A model generated the notes under the pieces. That model did no database searches. It saw nothing but the letters and a program-made list of their open reading frames with translations, and had not been told where the DNA came from. Positions 13,056 through 20,162 of a DNA stretch of 24,854 nucleotides are shown here, in pieces (position 1 is the first letter of the stretch; every line of letters begins with the position of its first letter). A program made the position numbers and the translations under genes. Source of the DNA: CAYMUB01 sp964393545 (GTDB lineage Bacteria; Patescibacteriota; Microgenomatia; Daviesbacterales; UBA10151); NCBI GenBank assembly GCA_964393545.1, contig CAYMUB010000016.1, positions 1 to 24,854 of the forward strand. Direction: 5' to 3'.

Positions 13056-15341
13056 TTAAATTACCAGGCTGATAACTTTTCCCGGAATATAAACAACTTT
13101 TTTCACGGAAGCTTCAGCCAAATATTTTTGCACCTTACCACTTTCTAATGCCATTTTTTCTACGACCTCTCTATTACTTACCATATCTTTTGAAATCATG
13201 AGCACATCTCTAACTTTACCATTAATCTGAACTACTATACTGACTTGTTCTTCTGCTAAATATTTGTTATCAAACTCTGGCCAAGACTGCTGATGAATTG
13301 ACAATTTTTTGTTTTTTAATTGTCCATTGATTATATGCCATAACTCCTCAGTAATGTGTGGGGCAAAAGGGGCCAGTAATAAAAGATAGGTCTCATATTC
13401 TTTTTTACTTATTCCTTTTTCCAATTTAGATAAATAATTCAACCACTCCATCAAAGAGGAAATAGCTGTATTGTATTTTAACTCTCCCAAATCCTCAGTC
13501 ACTTTTTTAATTGTCTTATGCATCATTCTTAAATCTTTATCTGTTGCCTGTTGCCTATTACCTATTACCTTCTCCTGCATTCCCCACACTCTTTGTAAAA
13601 AGTGATAAGCACCATTAACTCCATCCGGGTTCCAAGGAGTCACAATGTCAAATGGCCCCAAAAACATTAAGTACAGCCTAATTGCATCTGCTCCATAACT
13701 TTTAACCTCAGCATCAGGATTAACAACATTTCCCCTGGATTTGCTCATCCTGGACCCATCTGGACCTAAAATTGTACCGTGGTGAATTCTTTTTTTAGCA
13801 TATTCATTGAAATCTATTAAACCCAGCTTCTTGAATACCAGACTAAAAAACCTGGAATATAGCGCATGACCTAATGTATGCTCCGGACCACCAATATAAA
13901 CATCCAGCGGCATCCATTTAGCAGCTATCTTTTTATCAAAAATCCGTTTGTCATTTTCAGGATCCAAATAACGGAAAAAGTACCAGGCTGAATCTACAAA
14001 AGTATCCATGGTTTCTACTTCCCGTCTTCCTGGGCCACCGCACCTGGGGCATCCGACCTGTACCCAATCTTCTGCTGTAGCCAAGGGTGGTTTACCTTTC
14101 GGAGCATAATCAACTTTGTAGGGAAGCTCTACTGGTAAATCTTTTTCTGGAACTGGAACCATACCGCATTTATCACAATAAATAATAGGGATAGGCGTCC
14201 CCCAATATCGTTGCCTGGAAATTGACCAGTCATGAAGATGATACTGTATCTGCCTCTCACCTTTTGGGGAAGCTTTAAAGCTTGTTTTAATAATAGGTAA
14301 ATCAAATTTTTGAGCAAACTCCTTATCTCTTTCATCAGCATAAGGCACAGCCATGATTGCCCCGGTTCCATAATCCATCAAAACATAGTCTGCTATCCAG
14401 ACAGGAATTTTCTTTAAAGAAACAGGGTTTTTGACAAAACCTCCGGTGAAAACTCCTGTTTTTTGCTTATTTTCTTTTCTCTCCAATTCACCTTTGCTTT
14501 TTACTAATTTTATATAACTTTCTACATCATTTTTATTCTTATCTGCGGTCATTTTTTTAACCAGCGGATGTTCCGGAGCCAATACCAAAAAAGTGGCGCC
14601 ATCTGTTGTTTCCGGCTTAGTAGTAAACACTCTGATACCCTCAAAATCTAAAATTAATCCCTCAGACTTGCCAATCCAATTATTTTGTCCTTCTCGTAAG
14701 TGTTTTGGCCAGTCTGCTTGAGGAGGATCTTGCCAAATTAATTGATCCGCAAACTCAGTAATCTTAAAAAGCCACTGATCTATTTGTTTTTGAACAACGG
14801 TTGTTCCGCACCTCCAACATTTTCCATCTTCAACGTTTTCATTAGCCAGGACAGTTTGATCTTTTGGGCACCAGTTTGATAGTAGTTTACCCCTGTACGC
14901 TAAACCTTTTTGAAACATCTTGAGGAAAATCCATTGATTCCATTTGTAATACTTTGGATCACAAGCCACCATGGTTTTAGTCCAGTCAATTGAGGTACCC
15001 AAAGTTTCAAATTGAGCTCTCATCCTCTCCATATTTTGATAAGTCCAATCTCTGGGGTGAATTCCGTTTTTAATAGCAGCATTTTCCGCTGGCAACCCAA
15101 AAGCATCAAATCCGTTAGGAAAAAGCACATTAAAACCTTGCCTTTTTTTAAATCTGGCTAAGATATCACCCATGGTGAAAGTAAACCAGTGACCCATATG
15201 CAGATCGCCAGAAGTATAAGGCAGCTCTACTAAAACATAATATTTATCCTGGGATTTTGATAAATCAGTAAGATACAATCCATCCTCTTGCCACTTCTTC
15301 TGCCATTTGGGCTCTATTTCATTGGGTAGATACTTTTTCAT
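13056..15341 (-). CDS. leuS: Leucyl-tRNA synthetase
   Basis: The 761-residue class Ia enzyme charges tRNA-Leu. HIGH appears as HMGH (48-51, in YTSGDLHMGHWF), followed by FPNGFDAFGLPAENAAI. Zinc-type cysteine pairs occur in CWRCG and CDKCG/CPRCGG. The CP1 editing region includes FTTKPETTDGATF and DYVLMDYGTGAIMAVPYADERD, so editing is probably kept, although TTDGATF departs from the usual T-x-FGAT. KMSKS is RMSKSRGNVVNPD. The protein is about 100 residues shorter than the E. coli enzyme. A heptad repeat (13541-13571) is translated in frame as VIGNRQQATD in the anticodon-binding part, absent from ordinary LeuRS. No T-box is evident upstream. Confidence 0.97.
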   Translation of the reverse strand: MKKYLPNEIEPKWQKKWQEDGLYLTDLSKSQDKYYVLVELPYTSGDLHMGHWFTFTMGDILARFKKRQGFNVLFPNGFDAFGLPAENAAIKNGIHPRDWTYQNMERMRAQFETLGTSIDWTKTMVACDPKYYKWNQWIFLKMFQKGLAYRGKLLSNWCPKDQTVLANENVEDGKCWRCGTTVVQKQIDQWLFKITEFADQLIWQDPPQADWPKHLREGQNNWIGKSEGLILDFEGIRVFTTKPETTDGATFLVLAPEHPLVKKMTADKNKNDVESYIKLVKSKGELERKENKQKTGVFTGGFVKNPVSLKKIPVWIADYVLMDYGTGAIMAVPYADERDKEFAQKFDLPIIKTSFKASPKGERQIQYHLHDWSISRQRYWGTPIPIIYCDKCGMVPVPEKDLPVELPYKVDYAPKGKPPLATAEDWVQVGCPRCGGPGRREVETMDTFVDSAWYFFRYLDPENDKRIFDKKIAAKWMPLDVYIGGPEHTLGHALYSRFFSLVFKKLGLIDFNEYAKKRIHHGTILGPDGSRMSKSRGNVVNPDAEVKSYGADAIRLYLMFLGPFDIVTPWNPDGVNGAYHFLQRVWGMQEKVIGNRQQATDKDLRMMHKTIKKVTEDLGELKYNTAISSLMEWLNYLSKLEKGISKKEYETYLLLLAPFAPHITEELWHIINGQLKNKKLSIHQQSWPEFDNKYLAEEQVSIVVQINGKVRDVLMISKDMVSNREVVEKMALESGKVQKYLAEASVKKVVYIPGKVISLVI
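13541..13571 (+). repeat. Heptad repeat inside leuS
   Basis: CTGTTGC (13541, 13548) and CTATTAC (13555, 13562), then CTT, in exact 7-bp phase. On the coding (minus) strand it encodes VIGNRQQATD without a frameshift. Confidence 0.85.
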
Positions 15342-15357
15342 AGGTAGAGTTTAACAA

Positions 15358-15436
15358 AAGTAACAAGTACAGTAAAGGTGACAGGAGAAAAGCCATCTTC
15401 AACTTGTCACTTATTACTTGTCACCTGTTACTGATT
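15358..15436 (+). repeat. Heptad-phased inverted repeat, AAGTAAC / ACTTGTC type
   Basis: Left-arm units AAGTAAC, AAGTACA, GTAAAGG, TGACAGG (15358-15385). Right-arm units ACTTGTC, ACTTATT, ACTTGTC, ACCTGTT, ACTGATT (15402-15436). The arms are largely complementary and lie in the 5' region of leuS. Confidence 0.8.
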
Positions 15437-15518
15437 ATTAATTTCACACTTATTTTCACAAGCTCAACTAGCTTCCCATAATGTTCATCTTGATATGTTT
15501 TGTATATTTTTTGATCTG

Positions 15519-15553
15519 CTGTAAGCTGTAACCTGTCCCCTGTAACCTCTTGC
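15519..15553 (+). repeat. Heptad repeat, CTGTAAC units
   Basis: CTGTAAG, CTGTAAC, CTGTCCC, CTGTAAC and CTCTTGC in uninterrupted 7-bp phase. Confidence 0.8.
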
Positions 15554-15602
15554 TATGCCTATGCGGTAATTATGTTGAGATATTCTGATATATAATGCAC
15601 TA

Positions 15603-15632
15603 TTGACAAATATACCTAACTTTTCCTAAAAT
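15603..15632 (+). promoter_or_regulatory. Promoter of the F-type ATPase operon
   Basis: TTGACA (15603-15608), an 18-bp spacer and TAAAAT (15627-15632). A possible second start is the extended -10 TGA-TATATA at 15586-15594. Transcription from the main promoter would start near 15639, directly before the terminator hairpin. Confidence 0.7.
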
Positions 15633-15645
15633 TACATTTAGTAAT

Positions 15646-15692
15646 ATCCAGATAGGGGTACAGCAGACGGATGCCTCTATCTGGATTTTTTT
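15646..15692 (+). terminator. Intrinsic terminator / candidate attenuator in the ATPase leader
   Basis: A 13-bp stem pairs 15646-15658 with 15674-15686 (ATCCAGATAG.. with ..CTATCTGGAT, one G-T pair). The 15-nt loop is TACAGCAGACGGATG and seven T follow (15686-15692). No plus-strand gene lies upstream within the window, so it can only stop transcripts from the ATPase promoter: a leader attenuator or a roughly 50-nt small RNA. Confidence 0.8.
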
Positions 15693-15726
15693 GACCTTTT
15701 ACCTAACTTGTTGTATTGTTTAATTA

Positions 15727-16578
15727 ATGTCCAAAATGTTTCTTAAACTAGTTAAGAGATCCTTCACTCCGTTCAGGATGACATTAATCATGTCACTTTT
15801 TACTTTTTACTTTTTACTTTTTACTTTACCTACTTATGCTCAAATAACCGGACTTGAAGCTACTTCTGTTTATGAGATATCAGATGCAGATGCAGTTGAG
15901 GGAGATATCCTGACAGCTACAGATCAAGGTTTGGTCCGGGCAAATAAAGGATTTGATAACAAAATGTTTGGAGTAATTATTAACCAGCCTATCTTGGTTT
16001 ACCAGGATAAGGATGTTAAAAATGGTAAACCAGTAGTCAGATCTGGAACTGCTACAGTAAATGTGACTAGTTTAAATGGACCTATCAAGTATGGTGACTA
16101 TATCACCTCTTCTTCTATACAGGGGAAAGGCCAGAAAGCTTCTGAATCAGGTTATATTATAGGCATTGCATTAGCAGTCTTTGATGGTCAGGATGCTTCA
16201 CAAGTAGATGGTCCAAATGGTAAGGTTGCTTTAGGTAAGATTCCCCTTGCCATCAGAGTTGAATATGCAGAGCTGACTAACCCCAGATTTGCCGGGCGTT
16301 TATTTGGCTTTGTCGGATCATCTTTTTTAGAAAATGTCAATGATCCGAAAAAATTCGGCAATGTGGTCCGCTATATTGCTGCCGGATTAATTGTCCTGCT
16401 AAGTTTTACTTTTGGATTCTTAACTTTTTCCCGGTCAATTGCCAAAAGCATTGAGGCTTTAGGCAGAAATCCATTGGCCAAAAGCACTATTCAGCTTTCG
16501 ATGATTATCAATATTGGCCTGCTGGTTGTCACAGGAATAGTAGGGATAGTTGCTTCGATATTAATCATCAGATTGTAA
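15727..16578 (+). CDS. F-ATPase c-like membrane protein with N-terminal secreted domain
   Basis: The 283-residue protein opens the ATPase operon. It has a signal peptide (hydrophobic FTFYFLLFTL, likely cleavage after TYA, residue 38) and an exported beta-rich domain (about 40-185). That domain contains VNVTSLNGPIKYGDYITSSS and SGYIIGIALAVFDG, a pattern like the C-terminal G2-type domains of tail-fibre-like surface proteins. TM1 (about 216-236), a cytoplasmic polar loop with KSIEALGRNPLAK (240-252) and TM2 (255-281) follow. The loop and topology match ATP synthase subunit c, but neither helix has an Asp or Glu; the ion-binding position in TM2 reads hydrophobic (INIGLLVV). It therefore should not carry protons or sodium. 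Start codons at 15727, 15778 and 15790 are possible; a dispersed repeat lies between them and a heptad repeat encodes the signal core. Confidence 0.7.
   Translation: MSKMFLKLVKRSFTPFRMTLIMSLFTFYFLLFTLPTYAQITGLEATSVYEISDADAVEGDILTATDQGLVRANKGFDNKMFGVIINQPILVYQDKDVKNGKPVVRSGTATVNVTSLNGPIKYGDYITSSSIQGKGQKASESGYIIGIALAVFDGQDASQVDGPNGKVALGKIPLAIRVEYAELTNPRFAGRLFGFVGSSFLENVNDPKKFGNVVRYIAAGLIVLLSFTFGFLTFSRSIAKSIEALGRNPLAKSTIQLSMIINIGLLVVTGIVGIVASILIIRL
15757..15782 (+). repeat. Dispersed CCTTCACTCCGTTCAGGA repeat in the c-like gene start
   Basis: A short element with TCCT and AGGA ends around CACTCCGTTC, related to the copy at 196-220. It lies between alternative start codons and is translated as RSFTPFRM if the first ATG is used. 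Confidence 0.6.
15795..15829 (+). repeat. Heptad repeat encoding the signal-peptide core
   Basis: ACTTTTT four times (15795, 15802, 15809, 15816), then ACTTTAC. It is translated in frame as the hydrophobic segment FTFYFLLFT of the c-like protein. Confidence 0.85.
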
Positions 16579-16607
16579 AATTCTCTCTTCTATCGTATCA
16601 TCTACCT

Positions 16608-17255
16608 ATGCCCGGACTGCCTTCTTTAGTAATAATACTGGCAATATCTGCTTCTATCACCTCTCTACTTTATATCCGTGAGTATTTTTTAAGGAAAAAA
16701 ATCTCTCAGGATAATCAAAAAGTTTCTTTAGAAACCAAACAAAAAAGCATTGAACTGCTAAATGCAGCTCAAATGGCGGAAACCAATATACTTTCAGAAA
16801 GTCATTTTGCCTCTAAAAAGATTGCCGGGGAGTTTAAGATTCAACTACAAAGCCTAATCAACATTTCACAAACCTCAATCACTTCATCCCAGGATCAACT
16901 AATAAAATTTATGGGAGATTTACAAAAAAGAAGTGTGGAGTTTGAAGAAGCTTCCAGATCTGCCACAGAAAAAAGAATTAGCCAGACTTTTGAACGCTTG
17001 GAAACCAGGCTGTCTGATTTTTTAATAAAAACTGAAACCTCTACCACCTCATCAATTGAGCTGGAGCTAAAAGCCTCCAGAGAATTGATTGAAACATACA
17101 AAACCCAACAATTAAAACTAATAGATGAAAATATTGTGGCTATGATGGAAAAAACCATCAATATAGTTTTAGGTAAAAAATTATCTTTGAAAGATCAGTT
17201 AGAGTTAATTTATGAGGCTTTGGAAAAAGCTAAAGTAGAAAAGTTCATCATTTGA
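16608..17255 (+). CDS. atpF: F-type ATPase subunit b-like stator protein
   Basis: The 215-residue protein has one N-terminal membrane helix (about 4-22), a long, highly charged helical and coiled-coil region (about 25-175), and a C-terminal segment MMEKTINIVLGKKLSLKDQLELIYEAL. This matches the delta-binding end of subunit b (compare the family's ekvigksld...lidkal pattern). It would form the peripheral stalk holding alpha3beta3. At 215 residues it is longer than usual b (about 155-165), mainly in the coiled coil. It lies between the c-like gene and the delta gene, whose first possible start (TTG 17252) overlaps its stop. The call rests on order, topology and the C-terminal motif; overall identity is low. 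Confidence 0.75.
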   Translation: MPGLPSLVIILAISASITSLLYIREYFLRKKISQDNQKVSLETKQKSIELLNAAQMAETNILSESHFASKKIAGEFKIQLQSLINISQTSITSSQDQLIKFMGDLQKRSVEFEEASRSATEKRISQTFERLETRLSDFLIKTETSTTSSIELELKASRELIETYKTQQLKLIDENIVAMMEKTINIVLGKKLSLKDQLELIYEALEKAKVEKFII

Positions 17256-17260
17256 ATCAA

Positions 17261-17734
17261 ATGGAAGAAATATTAAATACTATCTTAAAAGATACCTACT
17301 CTTTAACAGCCTTAACTCATAAATTAAGTGTCTTAAAAACTTATCTTTTACAAACTCTTTTTAATGGTGAACAAAAAGAGTTTGCGCAACAAGATTTAAC
17401 TTGGCTGCAATCTTTACCTGCTGCTTTCTTGCAAAATTTTAACAAAAATAATATTTATGATATTTTTTCTAATCTCGAGAAACAGAAAAATGGATTAAAA
17501 ATTTTAACTCTGTACTTAACTTTTGATCCAGATGACCAAACATTAGCTCAGATTGGAGATCATGTTAGAAAGTCGTTTAACAGCTTAATGTTACTTGACA
17601 TTAAATTTGACCCTAATCTAATTGCCGGAGCAGCGGTTGTTTGGAAAGGAATCCGTAAAGACTATTCTCTACGCTCTACCCTGGAACAAAAAAAGAGCAT
17701 CATTTTAGAAAGTTTCAAACAATACTTGAGATAA
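17261..17734 (+). CDS. atpH: F-type ATPase subunit delta
   Basis: The 157-residue protein carries the C-terminal delta/OSCP signature: FDPNLIAGAAVVWKGIRKDYSL, where DP-x-LI-x-G and D-x-S in the last strands are the family's hallmark, then a final helix. The N-terminal helical domain is poorly conserved and shorter than usual. Delta links the peripheral stalk to the top of F1. ATG 17261 is chosen; TTG 17252 overlaps the stop of the b gene and would add three residues with tight coupling. The alpha N-terminal segment that normally binds delta is missing here, so attachment may differ. The stop codon adjoins heptad repeat D. Confidence 0.8.
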   Translation: MEEILNTILKDTYSLTALTHKLSVLKTYLLQTLFNGEQKEFAQQDLTWLQSLPAAFLQNFNKNNIYDIFSNLEKQKNGLKILTLYLTFDPDDQTLAQIGDHVRKSFNSLMLLDIKFDPNLIAGAAVVWKGIRKDYSLRSTLEQKKSIILESFKQYLR

Positions 17735-17799
17735 AGTCAAAAGGTAAAAGTAAAAAGGAAAAATATTTTTACTTTGAATTTTTTACTTTGAACTTAATT
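17733..17799 (+). repeat. Heptad-phased inverted repeat D (delta/alpha gap)
   Basis: Left units AAAGTCA, AAAGGTA, AAAGTAA, AAAGGAA; right units TTTTTAC, TTTGAAT, TTTTTAC, TTTGAAC, then TTAATT. It fills the 65-nt gap from the delta stop to the alpha ATG at 17800. No Shine-Dalgarno sequence is left before alpha, and the hairpin could cover the start. Confidence 0.9.
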
Positions 17800-19248
17800 A
17801 TGAATACACAAGAAGTAGGATATGTTGTCTCATCCAGAGAATTTCTAATCCATTTAGATGGTTTTCCTAATATCAGGGTGAATGATTTGGTGGAAAGTGA
17901 CCAGGGAGCCAGAGGTTGGGTTAATACTATAACCCCAGATTTTATTGAAGTATTAATGCTGGATGAGGCAAAAATCTATCCTAAGCAGCTATTTAAAAAA
18001 CTACCTGCCCGCTTAGGTGTTACTGTAGGTGATTTTTTACTTGGACGCAGCATTAATCCTTTAGGAATTCCAATTGACGGAAAAGGGCTGCTTTCCAGGG
18101 ATAAATCCAATCCCACTATGGAACTGGAAAATACTGCGCCAGGTATAGAAAGCCGGGAATTTATCACTAAACAGTTCCTAACCGGAATTACTCTGATTGA
18201 CAGCTTAATTCCTTTGGGAAAAGGTCAGAGAGAATTAGTTATGGGAGATGCTCACTCAGGAAAAACTGGTTTTTTAATTGATGTGATTATTAATCAAAAA
18301 AATACCGGCACTATCTGTATTGTGGCCTTAGTTGGAAAACCTTCTGTGGCAGTTAAGAACTTGATTGATGTATTAAGAAGCAATAAAGCCATGGATTATA
18401 CAGTAATTATTGCCACCACCTCCTCTGAAACAGCTCCTTTAATTTTTTTAACTCCTAAAACAGCTTTCACAGTAGCTGAATATTTTCAGAAAAAAGGCAA
18501 AGATGTGCTGCTTATTTTGGATGATCTAGGCTCTCATGCCAAAATCTACCGGGAAATTGCTCTGCTTGGCAACAAACCTCCAGGCAGAGAATCATACCCT
18601 GGAGATATCTTTTATCAGCATGCTCATCTCCTGGAGCGGGCCGGTAATTTCTTACCCTTATTTGGAGGCGGATCAATCTCTGCCCTGCCTGTAATTGAAC
18701 TTAATTTAAATGATTTTACAACTTTAATACCAACTAATTTAATGTCCATGACTGATGGTCATTTGCTTTTTAAATCCTCACTTAGAGCTCAGGGGCAGAT
18801 ACCGGCAGTTGATATCTCACTTTCTGTTTCCAGAGTAGGCAGACAAACTCAAAGCCAGATGGCAAATCTGCTATCAACTAAGATCAGACAAGTATTGTCT
18901 GAAGCAGCTGACTTGGAAACTATAGCCCGTTTTAGCACAGAATTACCCCCGGAAACTCAGCTAACTTTAAAGCGCCGGGATCAGATATTGGAAGTATTAA
19001 AACAAGATCCTTTAGTGGCAGTACCAAAACAGATTCAAATCATTCTTTTAGCCCTTATTTTTACCGGCTTTTTTAAAGATAAGAACCGTTTGTTTATTGA
19101 AAAGTACAGGAGAGTAATAATTAATGCCTTTTTGACCAGTCCCCAACTTATGACTGTCACTAAATCATTAGATAGTTTCAGAACCGAAGCAGATTTGATT
19201 AAAGCGCTTGAAGAAGCAGGCCCAATACTGACAAAAATATGTCAGTAA
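17800..19248 (+). CDS. atpA: F-type ATPase subunit alpha
   Basis: The 482-residue protein is the non-catalytic nucleotide-binding F1 subunit. Walker A is GDAHSGKT (149-156, usual GDRQTGKT), Walker B is LLILDD (237-242), then the alpha-specific PPGRESYPGDIFYQHAHLLER and the arginine finger Arg345 in SVSRVG, which completes the catalytic site of beta. The usual GQK-x-S motif reads GKPSV. The protein starts directly at the beta-barrel domain (EVGYVVSS) and lacks the about 20-25 N-terminal residues that normally bind delta. A TTG at 17788 would add four residues and lies inside the repeat, so ATG 17800 is preferred. Heptad repeats flank the gene on both sides. Confidence 0.92.
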   Translation: MNTQEVGYVVSSREFLIHLDGFPNIRVNDLVESDQGARGWVNTITPDFIEVLMLDEAKIYPKQLFKKLPARLGVTVGDFLLGRSINPLGIPIDGKGLLSRDKSNPTMELENTAPGIESREFITKQFLTGITLIDSLIPLGKGQRELVMGDAHSGKTGFLIDVIINQKNTGTICIVALVGKPSVAVKNLIDVLRSNKAMDYTVIIATTSSETAPLIFLTPKTAFTVAEYFQKKGKDVLLILDDLGSHAKIYREIALLGNKPPGRESYPGDIFYQHAHLLERAGNFLPLFGGGSISALPVIELNLNDFTTLIPTNLMSMTDGHLLFKSSLRAQGQIPAVDISLSVSRVGRQTQSQMANLLSTKIRQVLSEAADLETIARFSTELPPETQLTLKRRDQILEVLKQDPLVAVPKQIQIILLALIFTGFFKDKNRLFIEKYRRVIINAFLTSPQLMTVTKSLDSFRTEADLIKALEEAGPILTKICQ

Positions 19249-19312
19249 GTAAAAAGGCAAAAGTAAAAAGGAAAAATATTTTTACTTTGAATTTTTTACT
19301 TTGAACTTAATT
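19247..19312 (+). repeat. Heptad-phased inverted repeat E (alpha/gamma gap)
   Basis: It has nearly the same sequence as repeat D; from GGAAAAATATTTTTAC onward the right part is identical through CTTTGAACTTAATT. It begins at the alpha stop codon and ends 4 nt before the gamma ATG. Confidence 0.9.
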
Positions 19313-19316
19313 AAAA

Positions 19317-20162
19317 ATGACAATAAAAGAAATTAATTCAGCTTTAGAGGAAGGAGATTCTTTAAAACAAATTGCCCAGTCTTACACTGAGATTGCTAAT
19401 CTAAAAATCAAAAAAATTAGAAATGAGGTAGAAAGAAACAGAGTCTTTTTTGAAGAGATCTCCAGAGTATATGGCTTGATAAAAAAAGTGGCTTTGAAAA
19501 AAAAGATCAATATCACAAAACCCAAAAAAACAATCAGTATCATTATCACCTCCAACTACCGTTTTTATGGCAGTATTAACTCTGATTTAATTGATTTTTT
19601 TATACTAACTACCCGGAAACTAGATACAGACAGAATTATACTGGGCAAAGCAGCTGTGGACTTTTTCAAAACCTCTAAAGTCTTTAGCAATAATAAAGAG
19701 ATTCTGCTAAAAAAAGATCAGCCTGATGCTGAAGAATTAGTTCAGTTAGTCAACATTATCAAAGAGTACAATCAAGTGCTGGTGATTTACTCCAGTATGA
19801 AAAGCTTGTTAATACAAAAACCTACGGTGGCAGATATCACTGCTTCCAGTTCTCTGCTAATTAATAACCAGCAAACAGATAAAGAATTAACTAATTTTAT
19901 ATTTGAACCTGAAATCGGAAAAATCCTGCAGTTTTTTGACAGTCAGATAATTACTCTACTGCTGGAGGGTACTTTTTTAGAATCAGAACTATCCAGGACT
20001 GCCTCCCGTTTTGTTTCTATGGACCAGGCAGAAAATGAAGCCAATAAATTTATTAAGGATTATGAAAGATTAAAAGCCTTTGCTAAAAGAAACACCAGCA
20101 ATAATACAATTCTGGAAAACTTTGCCAGCATGGCGCTTCTGAGTAAGGAGGGTTATGTCTGA
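19317..20162 (+). CDS. atpG: F-type ATPase subunit gamma
   Basis: The 281-residue protein is the central rotor shaft. The N-terminal helix (about 1-58) and C-terminal helix (about 215-281) form the coiled coil inside alpha3beta3. The middle has the Rossmann-like domain with IIITSNYRFYGSINSDLI, corresponding to the family's vtSDrGLCGglN; the normally conserved GLCGG reads RFYGS. The C-terminal signature is SRTASRFVSMDQAENEANKFI (about 226-246), matching R-x-x-AM-x-x-A-x-x-NA. It is divergent but full length. It overlaps the beta gene by 8 nt (ATGTCTGA), so the two are coupled, unlike the repeat-filled gap before it. Confidence 0.88.
   Translation: MTIKEINSALEEGDSLKQIAQSYTEIANLKIKKIRNEVERNRVFFEEISRVYGLIKKVALKKKINITKPKKTISIIITSNYRFYGSINSDLIDFFILTTRKLDTDRIILGKAAVDFFKTSKVFSNNKEILLKKDQPDAEELVQLVNIIKEYNQVLVIYSSMKSLLIQKPTVADITASSSLLINNQQTDKELTNFIFEPEIGKILQFFDSQIITLLLEGTFLESELSRTASRFVSMDQAENEANKFIKDYERLKAFAKRNTSNNTILENFASMALLSKEGYV
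20145..20152 (+). promoter_or_regulatory. Strong Shine-Dalgarno sequence of the beta gene
   Basis: AAGGAGGG ends 2 nt before ATG 20155 and lies inside the gamma gene. It is among the clearest ribosome binding sites in the window and contrasts with the absence of one before alpha, gamma and epsilon. Confidence 0.7.

Larger units (their letters stand above)
15342..15726. other. Divergent intergenic region between leuS and the ATPase operon
   Basis: This 385-bp stretch has no convincing gene. It holds two heptad repeat elements (15358-15436 and 15519-15553), a promoter reading toward the ATPase operon (15603-15632) and a strong intrinsic terminator (15646-15692). Between about 15440 and 15510 nothing stands out apart from AT-rich sequence. 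Confidence 0.7.

Noticed and set aside
15342..15480. A T-box riboswitch upstream of leuS
   Set aside because: No recognisable T-box sequence or specifier stem; the region is mostly a heptad repeat.
15727..16578. The first operon gene as an ordinary proton-carrying subunit c
   Set aside because: It is more than three times too long, has an exported domain, and neither membrane helix contains the required Asp or Glu.
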